Shown: positions 1-12,198, numbered from the stretch's first letter. The stretch: DNA of 64,000 nt from Symbiotaphrina buchneri (GCA_001599915.1 BCIG01000006.1:62001-126000); one strand, 5' to 3'. Notes: a model not told the origin generated them from the sequence alone. Numbers and translations: made by a program.

Positions 1-1380
1 AAGCTGCTCGTGTGCCAAGGTGCCAAGCGTGACAAGCGGTCGGGTTCCAACTTTGCGGGCTAGAGATGCGGCAAGGGCAAGGGGTTAGCTTCCCTGTCGG
101 CTCCCGAGGTCCAAGGGGCCCGCTAGGCGCTAGTTTCCCGCGCCGCACGACATCTGGAAAGTTTTGTGAGCCAGCCTTTGGCAGCACGTTCTGAGATCTG
201 GAGCGCTGATTGGTTGGGATTTTGGCAACGGCGGGACTCTCGAATGGGGTAAGCGGGGTACTTGGATTTTGTATGCAGTGCGGTGCAGATGTTCCAGAAT
301 GCAATGTGGACCAAGTGGCGCGCTCCAGGGAATAGGAATACGCACCCCAGAGATGAGAAGGGATGCTGTGGTGTGCTCTTCTTGACATTTCTGGCGACGG
401 CGACACAAGGCATAATAATTGTCACCACAGAAGGCGCTCCGGATGGCTGAGCTGGACCGAGAAAGGTGGCCTGTGATAAGCCATTACAGGAGTAGTAAAA
501 CAACATGTGAAACCGTCAGCAATATTATTGTGTGCACGCCGAGCCCGCCACGGAGGGATGGTCTCCTGGATGTGATGATCAAACCCAAGGAAGCTTGACG
601 TTGAACACGGCAGCGAGCGCAGTGTACCAAGAAGCCATGCGATCGAGATGCATTCTTGACCGATGTCATGGATCAGCTCTCGGTGGAGAAGATGAGCACA
701 CACGGCAGACTTGAGATGACCTACCAAGTTGGATCAGCGTACGGTAGGACATAAGGAGGGTGGCGTAAACAGGAAAACAACCTTAACAATAAAGCCCCTG
801 CAAGTCTCGGCGGACACCGATTTGGAGTCCCGCATGGAACGCCTGAGACGCCTGATTGGCTATCAGACATCGAGACCCTTCGATATCGCAATTGCCGTGT
901 GATAGTCACCGTACGTGATGTCGTCTGTCCTCGAGAGATTGACACTTAACGGGTAGAATTTCACGATGGATGTGTTGACCGCGTACCCTCTGTCGTATGA
1001 AGCTCCGCCTGCCAAGCATCATCGAGCTGTCACGACCCAGGGGCGTGCCTGCATGCGGCCGTGTGAGTGGTCGCGGGAAGACTGCTGGAAGTTTGGAACA
1101 GCTCTCTGGGCATTTGCTGGGCGTGCTGGGCAAAGGTCTGGGCACACGAGTAGCAAGGCAGAGTTTGCGGGCCAAGCCGAGCTAAGGCCCAGGGGCTGAC
1201 GATCCTAGTCGCGGGTCTAGCCCCTCGGGGCTTTCAAGGCCTTTTTTTGGCGCCGTCGAAATAATTTCACACCAAGCTTGGGGGTGCACCGCATCCAAAT
1301 GCAAAAAATAGGTAGCCTTGGCCCAACGGAGAAGCAACAGCCCACCAGCCCCACTGAACGAGCATCTGGTCCACCATGTC
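1..1380. other. Gene-free left edge upstream of the phosphate transporter
   Basis: I see no supportable gene here. The open frames are short, overlap on both strands, and show no domain or credible intron structure. The segment is probably intergenic DNA and the distal promoter of the PHO84-type gene at 1587. I did not find a CACGTG core, which a Pho4-type regulator would prefer. Confidence 0.6.
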
Positions 1381-1393
1381 CTGTTCCGCGAGA

Positions 1394-1586
1394 ACATTAA
1401 TATAAACTGTCTGCTCTTTCCTGGACAACCTCTTCTCCTCCCTTTTTTCCTTGCGCTGCATCTTTCGTAGTCGTCACTCATCATCCCTCTTGCTTCCGGG
1501 TGGTCGTGTGACTGCATCTACCTCCGTCTATTTCAATTTCCTCACCCTCTTTGGATCTCAGTTCCAGAGGAACCCCCACAGCAGCA
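1394..1586 (+). promoter_or_regulatory. Core promoter and 5' leader of the phosphate transporter gene
   Basis: A TATAAA match lies at 1401-1406, about 180 bases before the start codon. It is followed from about 1410 to 1500 by a strongly pyrimidine-rich stretch (runs of CTCTTCTCCTCCC type). A TATA-like box plus a CT-rich block next to the transcription start is typical of strongly expressed filamentous fungal genes. The transcription start itself cannot be seen. Confidence 0.5.
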
Positions 1587-3374
1587 ATGGCCCACAAGAC
1601 CTCCGGCGGCAATGCCGCTTTCCACAACTTCAACAATGATTTCGCTCACATTGCCGACCCCAACGAGCGCCGTCGTCTGGCCCTCGCCGAGATCGACAAG
1701 GCACCCTTTGGCTGGTACCACGTCCGCGCCATCGTCGTGGCCGGTATTGGTTTCTTCACCGACGCCTACGATATCTTCGCCATCAACTTCGTCACCGCCA
1801 TGTTGGGTGTGGTGTACTGGCACACCGCAGCGGGCAGCGCTGCTGGAAAGATCCCTTCAAACTCGGATACCGCCATCAAGGTGGCTACATCCGGTGGTAC
1901 CGTCATTGGTCAGGTTGGTTTCGGTTTGATGGCCGATCTGCTCGGGCGGAAGAGGATGTACGGATTCGAATTGATTATCATCATCTTCGGTACCCTGGCT
2001 CAGGCGCTCGCTTCGTCCTCCCGATCCATCTCTATCACCGGTGTCATAATCTTCTGGCGTGTGGTCATGGGTATCGGTATCGGTGGTGACTATCCTCTTT
2101 CCTCCATCATTACCTCAGAGTATGTTCCCGTCATCCACCTGGTGAAAATGTCAGCTAACATGCTCAGATTCGCAACTACAAAATGGAGAGGTGCCATGAT
2201 GGGTGCTGTGTTCGCCATGCAGGGTATTGGACAGTTCACTGCCGCCATTGTCGCTCTCGTCACCGCTGCTGGCTTCAAGGAGTCGCTCATCACCTCTGCC
2301 TCTGTTGCCCACTGTGACGGTGTCTGCGGTCTTGCTGTGGACAAGATGTGGCGTGTCATTATCGGCTTCGGTGCCGTCCCTGGTTGTATCGCGCTCTACT
2401 ACCGTCTCACCATTCCCGAGACCCCTCGCTACACCTTCGATGTTGCCCGTGACGCCGAGAAGGCTGCCGAGGATGCCAAAGCTTACATGGAGGGCAAAGC
2501 TGAAGGACACCCAGACGAGATCCGCCGCGTCGCTACCATCCAGCAGACCGAGCTGGAGATCCCCAAGGCCTCATGGAAGGACTTCTGGCGCCACTACAGC
2601 CAGTGGAAGCACGGCAAGGTCCTCCTTGGTACGGCAGGTTCTTGGTTCTTCCTCGACGTTGCCTTTTACGGTCTTGGTCTCAACAACTCGGTGATTCTGC
2701 AAGCCATCGGCTACACCGGCGGCAAGGACGTCTACGAGGTCTTCTACAACACTGCCGTCGGTAACCTCATCATCGTCTGCGCCGGCGCCATTCCCGGATA
2801 CTGGGTCACGGTCGCGACCGTCGACACCATCGGCCGCAAACCCATCCAGCTCGCCGGTTTCACCATCCTCACCATCGTCTTCTGCATCATCGGTTTCGCC
2901 TACCACAAACTCTCCTCGCACGGCCTTCTCGCACTCTACGTCATCGCGCAATTCTTCTTCAACTTCGGCCCCAACGCGACAACCTTCATCGTGCCGGGCG
3001 AGTGCTTCCCCACACGCTACCGCTCCACCTCGCACGGCATCTCGGCCGGGTCCGGCAAGGTCGGCGCGATCATCGCACAGTGCGTGTTCGGCCCGCTGCG
3101 GACGCGCGGCGCGCCCAAGGGCTCGTCCGCCACGCCCTGGCTCAACCACATCATGGAGATCTTCGCGCTGTTCATGCTGTGCGGCGTCTTCACGACCCTC
3201 CTCATCCCGGAGACGAAACGCAAGACGCTCGAGGAGCTGGCGGGTGAAGTCCCGGGTACGCCGAACTATGACCCCGCGACGGCGGGACACCTCGGACACC
3301 GCACCGATGGAGGTGTCGTGGCTCATGATAAGGGCCATAGCAGCGATGGCACGCCTGCTGGTGAGATCGTTTAA
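1587..3374 (+). CDS. PHO84: High-affinity inorganic phosphate:H+ symporter, PHO84 type (MFS)
   Basis: Plasma-membrane importer of inorganic phosphate with protons, major facilitator superfamily, phosphate:H+ symporter family. Exons are 1587-2119 and 2168-3374, giving 579 residues, close to the roughly 590 of yeast Pho84. The intron at 2120-2167 is 48 nt, has donor GTATGT, branch GCTAAC and acceptor CAG, and contains no stop in frame. Removing it restores the family segment SEFATTKWRGAMM. Visible signatures are FFTDAYDIFAINFVTAMLG in the first membrane segment, GRKRMYG in the loop after TM2, GIGIGGDYPLS in TM4 and VPGECFPTRYRSTSHG late in the protein. Twelve membrane segments are expected. The ATG at 1587 has a good context (GCAGCAATGGCC). 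The open frame upstream of it has no ATG. The last 600 bases are much richer in G+C at third positions than the first half. Confidence 0.95.
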   Translation: MAHKTSGGNAAFHNFNNDFAHIADPNERRRLALAEIDKAPFGWYHVRAIVVAGIGFFTDAYDIFAINFVTAMLGVVYWHTAAGSAAGKIPSNSDTAIKVATSGGTVIGQVGFGLMADLLGRKRMYGFELIIIIFGTLAQALASSSRSISITGVIIFWRVVMGIGIGGDYPLSSIITSEYVPVIHLVKMSANMLRFATTKWRGAMMGAVFAMQGIGQFTAAIVALVTAAGFKESLITSASVAHCDGVCGLAVDKMWRVIIGFGAVPGCIALYYRLTIPETPRYTFDVARDAEKAAEDAKAYMEGKAEGHPDEIRRVATIQQTELEIPKASWKDFWRHYSQWKHGKVLLGTAGSWFFLDVAFYGLGLNNSVILQAIGYTGGKDVYEVFYNTAVGNLIIVCAGAIPGYWVTVATVDTIGRKPIQLAGFTILTIVFCIIGFAYHKLSSHGLLALYVIAQFFFNFGPNATTFIVPGECFPTRYRSTSHGISAGSGKVGAIIAQCVFGPLRTRGAPKGSSATPWLNHIMEIFALFMLCGVFTTLLIPETKRKTLEELAGEVPGTPNYDPATAGHLGHRTDGGVVAHDKGHSSDGTPAGEIV

Positions 3375-3860
3375 GCTGCTGAACGTCTCTGGCTAAGCCT
3401 GGGGTGGTGTGGATAGGCGATGGATTCTTAATTTTTGGTGACGCATCTTCTTTATATAATAGCGCTTTTCTGTTTTGCGGGGAATCCTTGGGATTGGATA
3501 GGTGGCAGAGCATGGCTCATTCGCTCTTTGGGATTGGGACGGGCATTTTGAGAGGGGATTCTGGCCCCTCTAGATCGAAATCTGAAATAGAACAGAACGA
3601 ACATTTTGTGGATAATGAAAAAGCAAAGCATGCAAGCAAACGATGAGCAGAGTCGTTGATATGATATATGCTGGTGTATTGTGTTATATTTAATTGGATT
3701 GAATACGGGGCGTTTTTATGTTTGGATGGATGAGGGTGAGAGCTAGAAATAGACATACAATACTTTTATATAGAAAATACCTATTACGTGAAGTACCGTA
3801 CGTGCATGAATTTCTCTCTTGTTGCATAAAGCGCTGGTGTTTTATATTCCCCTAGTTTGT

Positions 3861-3915
3861 ATGTAGTTGATATGTAGTTGATATGTAGTTGATATGTAGT
3901 TGGTATGTAGTTGGT
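3861..3915. repeat. 11-bp tandem repeat, five copies
   Basis: Five adjacent copies of ATGTAGTTGAT occur. The first three are identical and the last two read ATGTAGTTGGT. It lies in non-coding DNA downstream of the phosphate transporter and is likely to vary in copy number between strains. Confidence 0.9.
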
Positions 3916-4177
3916 ATCTCATTGTAAGCCATGTACTTCCCACAGGGAAACTGGAGTCTCATAAGGCTTTACGATGTGAAGGCATGATCTGATCGGACTG
4001 AAAAAATTATCACTTCACTGCGCAGCATGGAAGGGGAGGGGTTGAGGTGAGATGGCATGGGATGGGACTGTGTTGTTGGACAGAGGCTGAAAAGGGGGCT
4101 GAAAAGGGGGTTGTTGCACCGTATGTACACAGTCGTGCATACATAATAAGTGCATTATTATCCCGCTCATACATCTT

Positions 4178-4216
4178 CTCACTCGCTCACTCACTCACTC
4201 TCTCACTCACTCACTC
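4178..4216. repeat. TCAC tetranucleotide microsatellite
   Basis: An imperfect run of TCAC/CTCA units, interrupted by one CG and one TCTC, in non-coding DNA about 180 bases from the EGH1-type stop codon. Confidence 0.85.
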
Positions 4217-4396
4217 GGTCTAGCTAGCTCTCAATGTTCTTGCCTTGCTCAATGCTTCAATTCATCATACGCCTACCCTTGCTACCGACATGCAAAGGCT
4301 CGACGAAGTCCGGGGTGGATCCTTTCCTGAATATGTAGGTAAACAATCCTGAAGCACCACCAAAAGGACCCCATACACGATCTCCTAGACCGTCAA

Positions 4397-6806
4397 TCAC
4401 ATAACCGGACACAAACTCCTGCGATACTGCTCAAAATAGCCCACCTCATCATCCGCCTTCCCGCCCACAGGGACACCCAGCTTCCTCTTAACACCCACCA
4501 CCATCATCTCCTGCTCGCCCTCACCATGCCACCAGCGCAGCCGCTGGACGCCCCCTCCTTCTCCACCGCTAGTCGACTCGTCTTCGTCCGTGCTGATGGT
4601 CCATTTGCCGCCGCTGACTTCCACCTTGGTGTCTTCCTTGGGGAAATGGAAGTCCGGCAGGAAGATCTCGGTAGGCGTGGGTTCGGGCGTGGATGTTGGC
4701 GCGCGTAGAGAGAATTTGAACGTGGCGTTGCGGAGGTCGAAGCCGTATGAGATGATGTCGCCCCAGGTCGCGAGGGGGGAGGGCCGCACGTAGGCTTCGG
4801 CGGCGCGGTAGCCGGGGTTGCCTGTAAGTTCGGAGGACTGGGTAGGGTCGGTGGGAGATTTAGTGGTGACTTGTGAGGTGAGTGAGGGTGTGGAGAGGGA
4901 CGATTTCAGGTTTGAAGGGGTGATGATGGAGAGGGGGTCTGCGGTGTTGGAGCGAGAAAATGAAGGCGAGGAACTATCGGCGTCGTAGGCTTGAGAGGGT
5001 AGAGGGAGGAGTTTGTCGTCCTGAGAGACGATGGACAGGTCTTCGCCATTCCAGGCATCGCCCCATTCGTGGGTGTTCTGCGCACAGGATTAGAAGAGGT
5101 TCAAGAGCGTTGTAGCTGAAAGACCTACTTCGGCAGTGTAACACCACACAGAGTAGCCATTTGCCCCACAGCCTTCTAACGCGTAGTGATTTGCATCCAT
5201 GGCCAATGACTGACTCGTATAGTCGCCCGTCTTGTAGGCATACTTGTCGTTCATGTCATAAGGTATGCCGATCTCCGTGAAGACACATGGATGGTTGCCC
5301 AGATGATCCTCTCCCTCCTTGCGCATAGCAGCAAGTTGGTCTCGGAAACAGTTTCGAACAGCGGTCTCGCCGATCTTGATTGCAAAAGCAGGACCAAGAT
5401 ACTTCCCTCGTAACAGACCATAAACGTCCACATTCCAGTAGCGGTTCCTGGCAAACAGGTCAGCTCTGCTATGTATATCACTTGCGCAGGACTTACCATT
5501 TCTTGGTCATGAGAGTAAGTCCATCATAAAAATGAGGAGCGTAGACCATGTTTGGGTCGTCATCCTCTGTTCCTTTAATTGTTGGAGGGATTTCCCACAC
5601 GGGTGGTTGACAGAACAAGATGGCTTTAGGGTGTATGCTCCGAAGCATATCCCGGTACTGACGATAAAAGTCCATGAACCAATGATTTGTAAAGTACTCG
5701 TAGTCCACCACTTCCTTGTTATGCCGGGCAAAGTAATCTGGTTTGAGCATGACATCGCTCGTCGGGTCCCAAACACCATGCTGAGCCCAAATGTCTTCAC
5801 CGAGCTTCCACTCAGGATCCCGCTTCCATCCATACCTTGTGTCGTCATAGTCCGGTGGTAACCATGCCGTTACACCTTTCGGGTCTATCAACGTAGATCC
5901 AGACTTGTATGGACCCATTGCTCCAAAGTCCCAGATTTCCTCCTCACAAGCCCTCCCAGATCCCGTGAGTATAGCCTGCCATGCAGTGGGCGAGGTACCT
6001 TTCTGCAGCTTCTGCTCCTCGGGAATTTTCGTTAGATCCGGATGACCGATCAAGCCATGGTTTGGCTCATTCATGGTCTCCCATCCTATGACGACTTCAT
6101 CCAGTATATCCCCTGCTTCGGCTAGCCGCTGTGCCAAATGCTTTACAGCCCCGAGGAGATGTTCCTGAAGGTACTCCTGGATGTTCCTCCCATCTATCCT
6201 TGCTTTAGGAGCATAGTCTTTACCAGCCCAGAAGAGAGTGAATATGACTTGACAAGCCAGGCGTGTATAGTTCGTTGACCAGACCATTTTTGGGAAGTTT
6301 GCTGGGTCGGGATATGTGTTATGTACGAGTGCAGCTTCTGTGGCGTCGAATCCCTTCGGATTCAAGCCGCAGGCATACAGAGTCCACATGGGAGCTCCCG
6401 AACCACCGCAGAACCTGGACCAAACATCCTGGTGCGGGTCCATATATATGTAGAAGCCGTAGTCCTTTGCCAATCTCAGCACTTCGATTGTATGCTGGAT
6501 CCATTCTTCGTCATATTTGCCAGGGCCCTCGTGTTCAATGGCTTCCCAAGTGAAGATATACCGAATAGTGTTGTACCCAAAACGTTTCAACCTCGAGAAG
6601 TGTATGCCAGCCTGTTCAACCGTAAACGGTCTTCCAACGAACGAAACATTGTCTCCGTCGTAGAAGCGGTCGGGAATATGGGACGGCAGATTGGGAGATG
6701 CAGGTAGTTTTGCGTCTCCCGCCACGTTGATGCCTCGGATGGTCACCTCACGATTCTCTGAATCGCGGAAAACCCGTCCCTCAACATGTAACTGCAGAGG
6801 TGCCAT
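4397..6806 (-). CDS. EGH1: GH5 steryl-beta-glucosidase / glucosylceramidase, EGH1 (EGCrP2) type
   Basis: Glycoside hydrolase family 5 enzyme expected to cut glucose from ergosterol glucoside and glucosylceramide, as yeast Egh1 (YIR007W) and cryptococcal EGCrP2 do. Exons on the minus strand are 6806-5497, 5447-5129 and 5077-4397, giving 769 residues. The introns are 49 and 51 nt (donors GTAAGT and GTAGGT). The family's N-terminal block (LHVEGRVFRDSENREVTIRG) starts at residue 5. The acid/base glutamate lies in ETMNEPNHG (about E247) and the nucleophile in CVFTEIGIP (about E495). The C-terminal 150 residues form the beta-sandwich domain these enzymes carry. There is no signal peptide, in line with an intracellular enzyme. 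A low-complexity Ser/Pro/Thr segment lies between the catalytic core and the C-terminal domain. The ATG at 6806 was chosen because the open frame beyond it lacks ATG and departs from the family. Confidence 0.92.
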
Positions 6807-7438
6807 TGCTGACGCGGCTATTGTGAACCTTCTCCAGCCCGTCGGCCTCTGATATATTCTTCCCCTGATGCAGGGAAACCCGAAACAGCCAGCCCTTTTG
6901 CGTAGCAGCAAAACAGCGATTCTTTGGCATAGACGTTCTTTTCTATGAGTCGTTGCACTTGAGACCCGGTGTTCGGTGCCCGACTGCTTTCATGAACGAC
7001 GACAGGGGTTGCCCGGTCCTTTCGGAGATAGTCTGTAACTCTCGGAGATGGCGGGTTGGAAGTCTATGAGTATAAGATCGCAAGTCCAGCTTGCATATCT
7101 TATATCGCACACGCTCCGGATGATATTGATAAGTACGTCGTAGTCATTAATAGGTAGGGATCAGATATCCAGGGAATGGGCAATGGGCAGTTGACCACTT
7201 CCGGCAGGGTGAGCCGACAACTGTCACTGCCAATGACGATGATGGACGGCAACTGCCGAGATCGATTCCACAAAGTTGAAGGGATATCTAGATGTTGCGC
7301 CCGCATTGCCTTGTCACGGAAACAGAATATGACGTTCAACCAGCGGCAGCCCTCATAGCCGCGTACTTGATCCAATGCCTCAGACCTGGCTTGCATGATG
7401 TTGCGATATAAAAGGCCAAGGCAGATTACGACCTCACA
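6807..7438. promoter_or_regulatory. Shared divergent promoter of EGH1 and SKI3
   Basis: 632 bases separate the start codons of two genes transcribed away from each other. A TATAAAAG match at 7407-7414 lies only 25 bases before the SKI3 ATG, so it may be part of the leader rather than a working TATA box. No other motif is claimed. Confidence 0.5.
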
Positions 7439-10400
7439 ATGGCCAGCACCAAAGCAGCTCTGAAAGCTGCAAAGGCAGCTCTCGATGCGCAAAAGTATGA
7501 CGAGGCCGTATCGCAGGCGGAAAAGGTTCTGAGTGTAGATGCAAACAGCTATCATGGGTATGATTGCTCCGATCTCTGTGGCCTCCCTACCATGTTTGAT
7601 GCTGATTTGTCGGTCTACAGAAATGTCTTTCTTGGTCTAGCACTAGACAAGCAAGGGAAGTTTGAAGCTGCGGAGAAAGCATACAAGACTGCTATCAAGA
7701 CAAAGGGAAACGATGCATTGGCATGGCAAGGTTTGATCAGCCTCTACGAGAAACAAGGGTCAAAGCATGTGGACGAGTATGGAGAGGCCGTGGTTCGATT
7801 GGCTGAACTTTACATTCAAGCGTAGGGATGCACCCCTACTACCTGGCTGGGTGAACTGACATATCCTGCAGAGATGATAGAGAACGATGCCAGACAATAG
7901 TCGACAAGTTCGTGCTGTTTGCAAAGAAGAATGGATCAAGGGAGCAGTATAGGAAAGCGCTTGGGATATACCTTCCAGGCGGACCGGTGTTCGACTACCT
8001 GGAGGGCCGCATACCACATCCAGCTCACACATTCACCCGGATTGCAGAGATAATAGAAGCCCAAGAAACGGAGAGAATAAACAAGGAGATAGGAGAACGG
8101 CGCACCAGGCTTGGAGCGAAGATCGGCCAGGTTACCATAGAGGTGAAGCGGGAGGTTTTGAGCCAAAGCCCGTTGGAGCAGATCTATCAGAACATCATCA
8201 ACTGGTCGCATGAAGATGAGGTTCGCCAAGAATATGAGGAGAAATTGTTACGGCATGCCTACGATACGTTGGTGGCGCTTCCTGCTGAGAACAAAGAAGG
8301 AAAGAGGATACATGTTGAACAGCTTGCTCGAGGGTTCGTCATCCTAAAGCGTCCCTTCCGATTAGCCTGGGAGATCTTTCTGGAATGGAAGGATGTGGAG
8401 ATCATGGAGCAGTGGGATGTGGGAGTCTTCCACGACTTCATTCTTTTGTTCCCTGAAGTTGGTCTCAGCAAGCTGTTGAAAGCTTATCATGGGAGCGAAA
8501 TATCTCCATTTCCCCAAAAACCTGTGGAGAAAGATGACGCTGAAACAACCGAGGATGAAGCCAACGAAGAGATTACGACAGAAGATCGCCTGCTGCTCAT
8601 GACGGTATGTTCGTCAAGTTTGAGCGCTGAAGGTGGCACTAATCATGTCTCAGGAAGGGCTAGACGATTGCTCGGGCTCTGTTCTCGCACATCGAATTGT
8701 AGCCGACTACTACTTGCATCTGGAGGAGTATGACGGCGCCGTGGATGTAGCCCGCAAAGGCCGGACAGTTATCTCCACAGAGAGCCAGAAGTCCGGACTT
8801 ACCTTTCAAAAGTGAGCCCTTTGATACCTTGGCCTAGGCAATGCTAACACCAAGACAGTAATCTTGATGCGGTTAACATTACATTGGCAACGGCCTTGAT
8901 ACACTACCAGTCACCTAAGAATCATCCTGAAGCCAGATTACTTTTCGACGACATCATAAAACGAAAACCGAACGCGACTCCTGCTCTGATTGGGGTGGGC
9001 CTAATCTCTGAAGAGCAAGAAGACTTTTCTGAGGCCATTGACTTCTTCGAGCGTGCTTTGGAGCGTACGCCGGATAATGTCACTGTGAGAGCGGAGGCTG
9101 CTTGGTGCAGGGCCCTGACCGGTGACTATGCCAGGGCGCTAGAAGAGCTCGAAGACTGTCTGCCTAAGATTTCTGGCGATGATCGCCGTTCGAAGGATCT
9201 GAAGGGCCAGACGCTCTACCGTATTGGTGTTTGTCTGTGGGAGCTGGATCCATCGAGGTCGGCTCGCAAAGACCGAAAAGGGGCTTACACTAGGTTCCTA
9301 GCAGCGCTCCAGGCGAATATGAATTACGCTCCGGCCTACACAAGCCTGGGTATCTATTATGCAGATTATGCCAAAGACAAGAAGCGGGCGCGGAAATGCT
9401 TCCAGAAAGCTTTCGAGTTGTCTCCTTCTGAAGTTGTGGCCGCGGAGAGACTGGCGCGCTCGTTTGCTGATCAGAGTGATTGGGATCTTGTGGAGGTTGT
9501 TGCTCGCCGAGTAGCAGATTCTGGAAAGGTCAGGCCCGCTCCGGGCTCGAAACGGAAGGGTATTAGCTGGCCTTTTGCTGCGCTTGGTGTGGCGGAGTTG
9601 AACAAGCAAGAATACCAGAAGAGCATCGTTTCCTTCCAAACAGCGTTGAGGGTTTCTCCAGATGACTACCACTCTTGGGTCGGCCTGGGCGAGAGCTACC
9701 ATAATTCTGGGCGATACATAGCTGCAACAAGAGCCTTTCAGCAAGCGGAGAAGCTAGAAGAGGATGTGGAAAGACGACAGGCGGGCGAGAGCTGGTTCGC
9801 GAAGTATATGCTTGCAAACGTCAACAGAGAGCTGGGGGACTATGAGAAGGCTACTGAAGGCTACGAAAGCGTTCTACGTGTCCGACCTGGAGAATTTGGA
9901 GTCTCAGTCGCCCTGTTACAGACGCTTGTGGATCATGCATGGCACTGCGTTGAGCTTGGATACTTTGGCCGATCGGCAGCTCTGGCGAGTCGTGCTTTGG
10001 AAGTCGCGCAGTCGGTTTTCGGAAGCAGGCCTGGCGCGTTCAATCTATGGAAGGCGATCGGCGATGCATGCTCGGTCTTCTCCTGGGCGCAATCTCACGT
10101 CTTGGAATTCCCATTGCAGCAGGTTAAGGCACTTCTAGAGAAAGGCATTGAACTTGAGGAATATGATATCTTGCAAGATGTGGATGGGATTGGACAGGAA
10201 ATATTATCCTCGTTATCTGTCAATGGGGAGCAGACAGACCACGGCCACTTGAGCAGCTGTCTGCACGTTGCTCTATTGGCGCAGAAACGCGCCATTTACT
10301 GCGTCAGCAGTGATGTGCACGCTCAAGCTGTTGCATGGTATAATCTCGGATGGACTGAACAGAGGGCTCACGTCTGTCTGAGAGAGCTGGTCGGCGAGGG

Positions 10401-11930
10401 GAAGAAGTCGTCGTCAAAGTACCTCAAGGCAGCAGTACGATGCTTCAAAAGAGCCATCGAGCTGGAAGCAGGCAACGCGGAGTTCTGGAATGCCCTTGGT
10501 GTGGTGACAACCCAGATGAGCCCCAGAGTCTCGCAGCATTCATTTGTCCGGAGCCTCTATCTGAATGAGAGGGTAAGTGCCGTCTTTATGTCTCCGACGG
10601 AGCAGAAACTAATACATTGTAGAACTCCCATGTATGGACAAATCTAGGAGCTCTCTATCTCATCCACGCCGACTACCAACTGGCCAACGATGCTTTCACT
10701 CGCGCTCAATCCGCTGACCCGCAATACGCCCACGCTTGGCTGGGTCAAGGTCTGCTTGCGCTCCTTCTCGGCGACCAGAAAGAAGCTCAGACACTCTTCA
10801 CCCATGCTTTCGAGATCTCCGACTCCTCCTCCATCCTGACACGTCGTCAATATGCACTCTCTACCTTCGACTACATCATTTCTTCCGCCAAGGCAGCCGA
10901 TGATGACATTAACCCTCTCATCCAGCCCCTTTTTGCCCTCCAGCAATTGCGTTCCCTAACGCCCACCGACGCACCTTATCAACACCTATCCGCCCTCTAC
11001 TCAGAGCGTATTGGCGACTTTGAATCCGCAATCACGACGCTCACAACCCTCTGCGACAAGCTTGAAAATCTCTACGAAGACACCGAAGCAGCCAGCACAC
11101 TTGCTCACTTCTCCCTCGCCAAAGCGGATCTTGCTCGCTCTCAACTCGCGCACCACGACTTCGAGAACGCGGCTGAGAACGCCACTACCGCAATAGACCT
11201 CTCAGAAGATGCTACGGCGCTGTCCGCCGAGCAGAAGCGAAAATGCCGGCTCTCGGCACATCTCACCGCCGGTCTGGCACACTACTATCTCCAAGACATG
11301 GACTCATCGATTTCGATGTTCCGCGCTGCACTCGAGGAGTCAGACGCCAATGCAGACGTCGTGTGCTTACTAGCGCAAGTGCTCTGGGCCAAGGGCGGGA
11401 ACGATGAACGAAGAGTCGCAAGAGACCAGCTGCTCGACTGCGTGGAGAAGAATCCCGGCCACGTGCGCACGACCATGTTACTGGGCGCGATCGCGTGTCT
11501 GGACGAAGACCAGGAGACAGTGGACGCGGTGAAGGACGATCTGGAGGGCATGCGGGCGGACGAGCGCCTTAGCGTCGCGGACAGAGCGGCTATAAGCCGC
11601 CTGCTGAGCGTGATTGAACAGCTTTTCGCTGCTAGAGACGGCGATGATCTGCGTGAAGTGAAGGCCCAGATCATGCTCCATCCGGCTGAAGCGGTCGGTT
11701 GGAGCCAGCTGGCGCAGAGAACGGGAGAGGTGTATCCGGCGGAGATGGCGCTCAAGGCGGCTGTGAAAGCGGTCCCGCCGAAGGGCACGCTGGATGCTCC
11801 AAGTCTGGCGAAGGCATTTGCGGGGACGGGCCATGTCTTGGATGCGCAGAGGGCGATCATGACGGCGCCGTGGTTGAAGGAAGGCTGGGAGGAGCTGGTG
11901 GAGCACGTTCAGGCCGCGGAGAAAGCTTGA
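7439..11930 (+). CDS. SKI3: Ski complex TPR scaffold subunit Ski3
   Basis: TPR-repeat scaffold of the Ski2-Ski3-Ski8 complex, which feeds mRNA to the cytoplasmic exosome for 3'-5' decay. Six exons: 7439-7557, 7621-7821, 7872-8604, 8654-8811, 8859-10572, 10623-11930, giving 1410 residues (yeast Ski3 has 1432). The introns are 63, 50, 49, 47 and 50 nt with standard GT-AG ends. The first is a multiple of three and stop-free. The N-terminus (ALKAAKAALDAQKYDEAV) is the conserved first TPR. Further TPR signatures follow, such as AWQGLISLYEKQG, GVGLISEEQEDFSEAIDFFERAL, FAALGVAELNKQEYQKSIVSFQTAL and WNALGVV. The acidic stretch around residues 345-365 is family-typical. The stop lies 269 bases from the convergent RMI1 stop. 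Confidence 0.93.
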
Positions 11931-12198
11931 GCTTCAGTACTGGAGGTGTAGACGTCAGGTTGGTGCCTCGGCCTCATTGGTGTATTGGAAAAGCAAGCAT
12001 AGTGAAGCATTTCCGGGTCGCATTATGCAAGGGGCTCTGTAAGGTCTAGAGTTAATCAAGGCTTTCATCATATTAAGAGATAGCTCTGCTGGAATGAGAA
12101 ACGTCTGCTCACCTGCCCAGTCTCCCCAAACCTCCTCCCCATCGGAAGTTGTACTGACCGAGACTCTTCATATCATGTCGTGGGAGTACTCAATGCCA

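Larger units (their letters stand above)
3375..4396. other. Intergenic region between convergent PHO84 and EGH1 genes
   Basis: The region holds the 3' ends of two genes that point at each other. It is AT-rich from 3600 to 3800 and carries two short tandem repeats (see separate entries). A doubled CTGAAAAGGGGG also occurs near 4087-4110. No gene is supported. Confidence 0.6.

Noticed and set aside
1182-1517. 111-codon minus-strand frame before the phosphate transporter
   Set aside because: It lies across the TATA-like and CT-rich promoter of the plus-strand gene, starts without ATG and has no family resemblance.
2571-3338. 255-codon antisense frame within PHO84
   Set aside because: A shadow of the GC3-rich 3' half of the real gene. 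Rich in Arg, Asp and Glu, as expected for antisense of C-ending codons.
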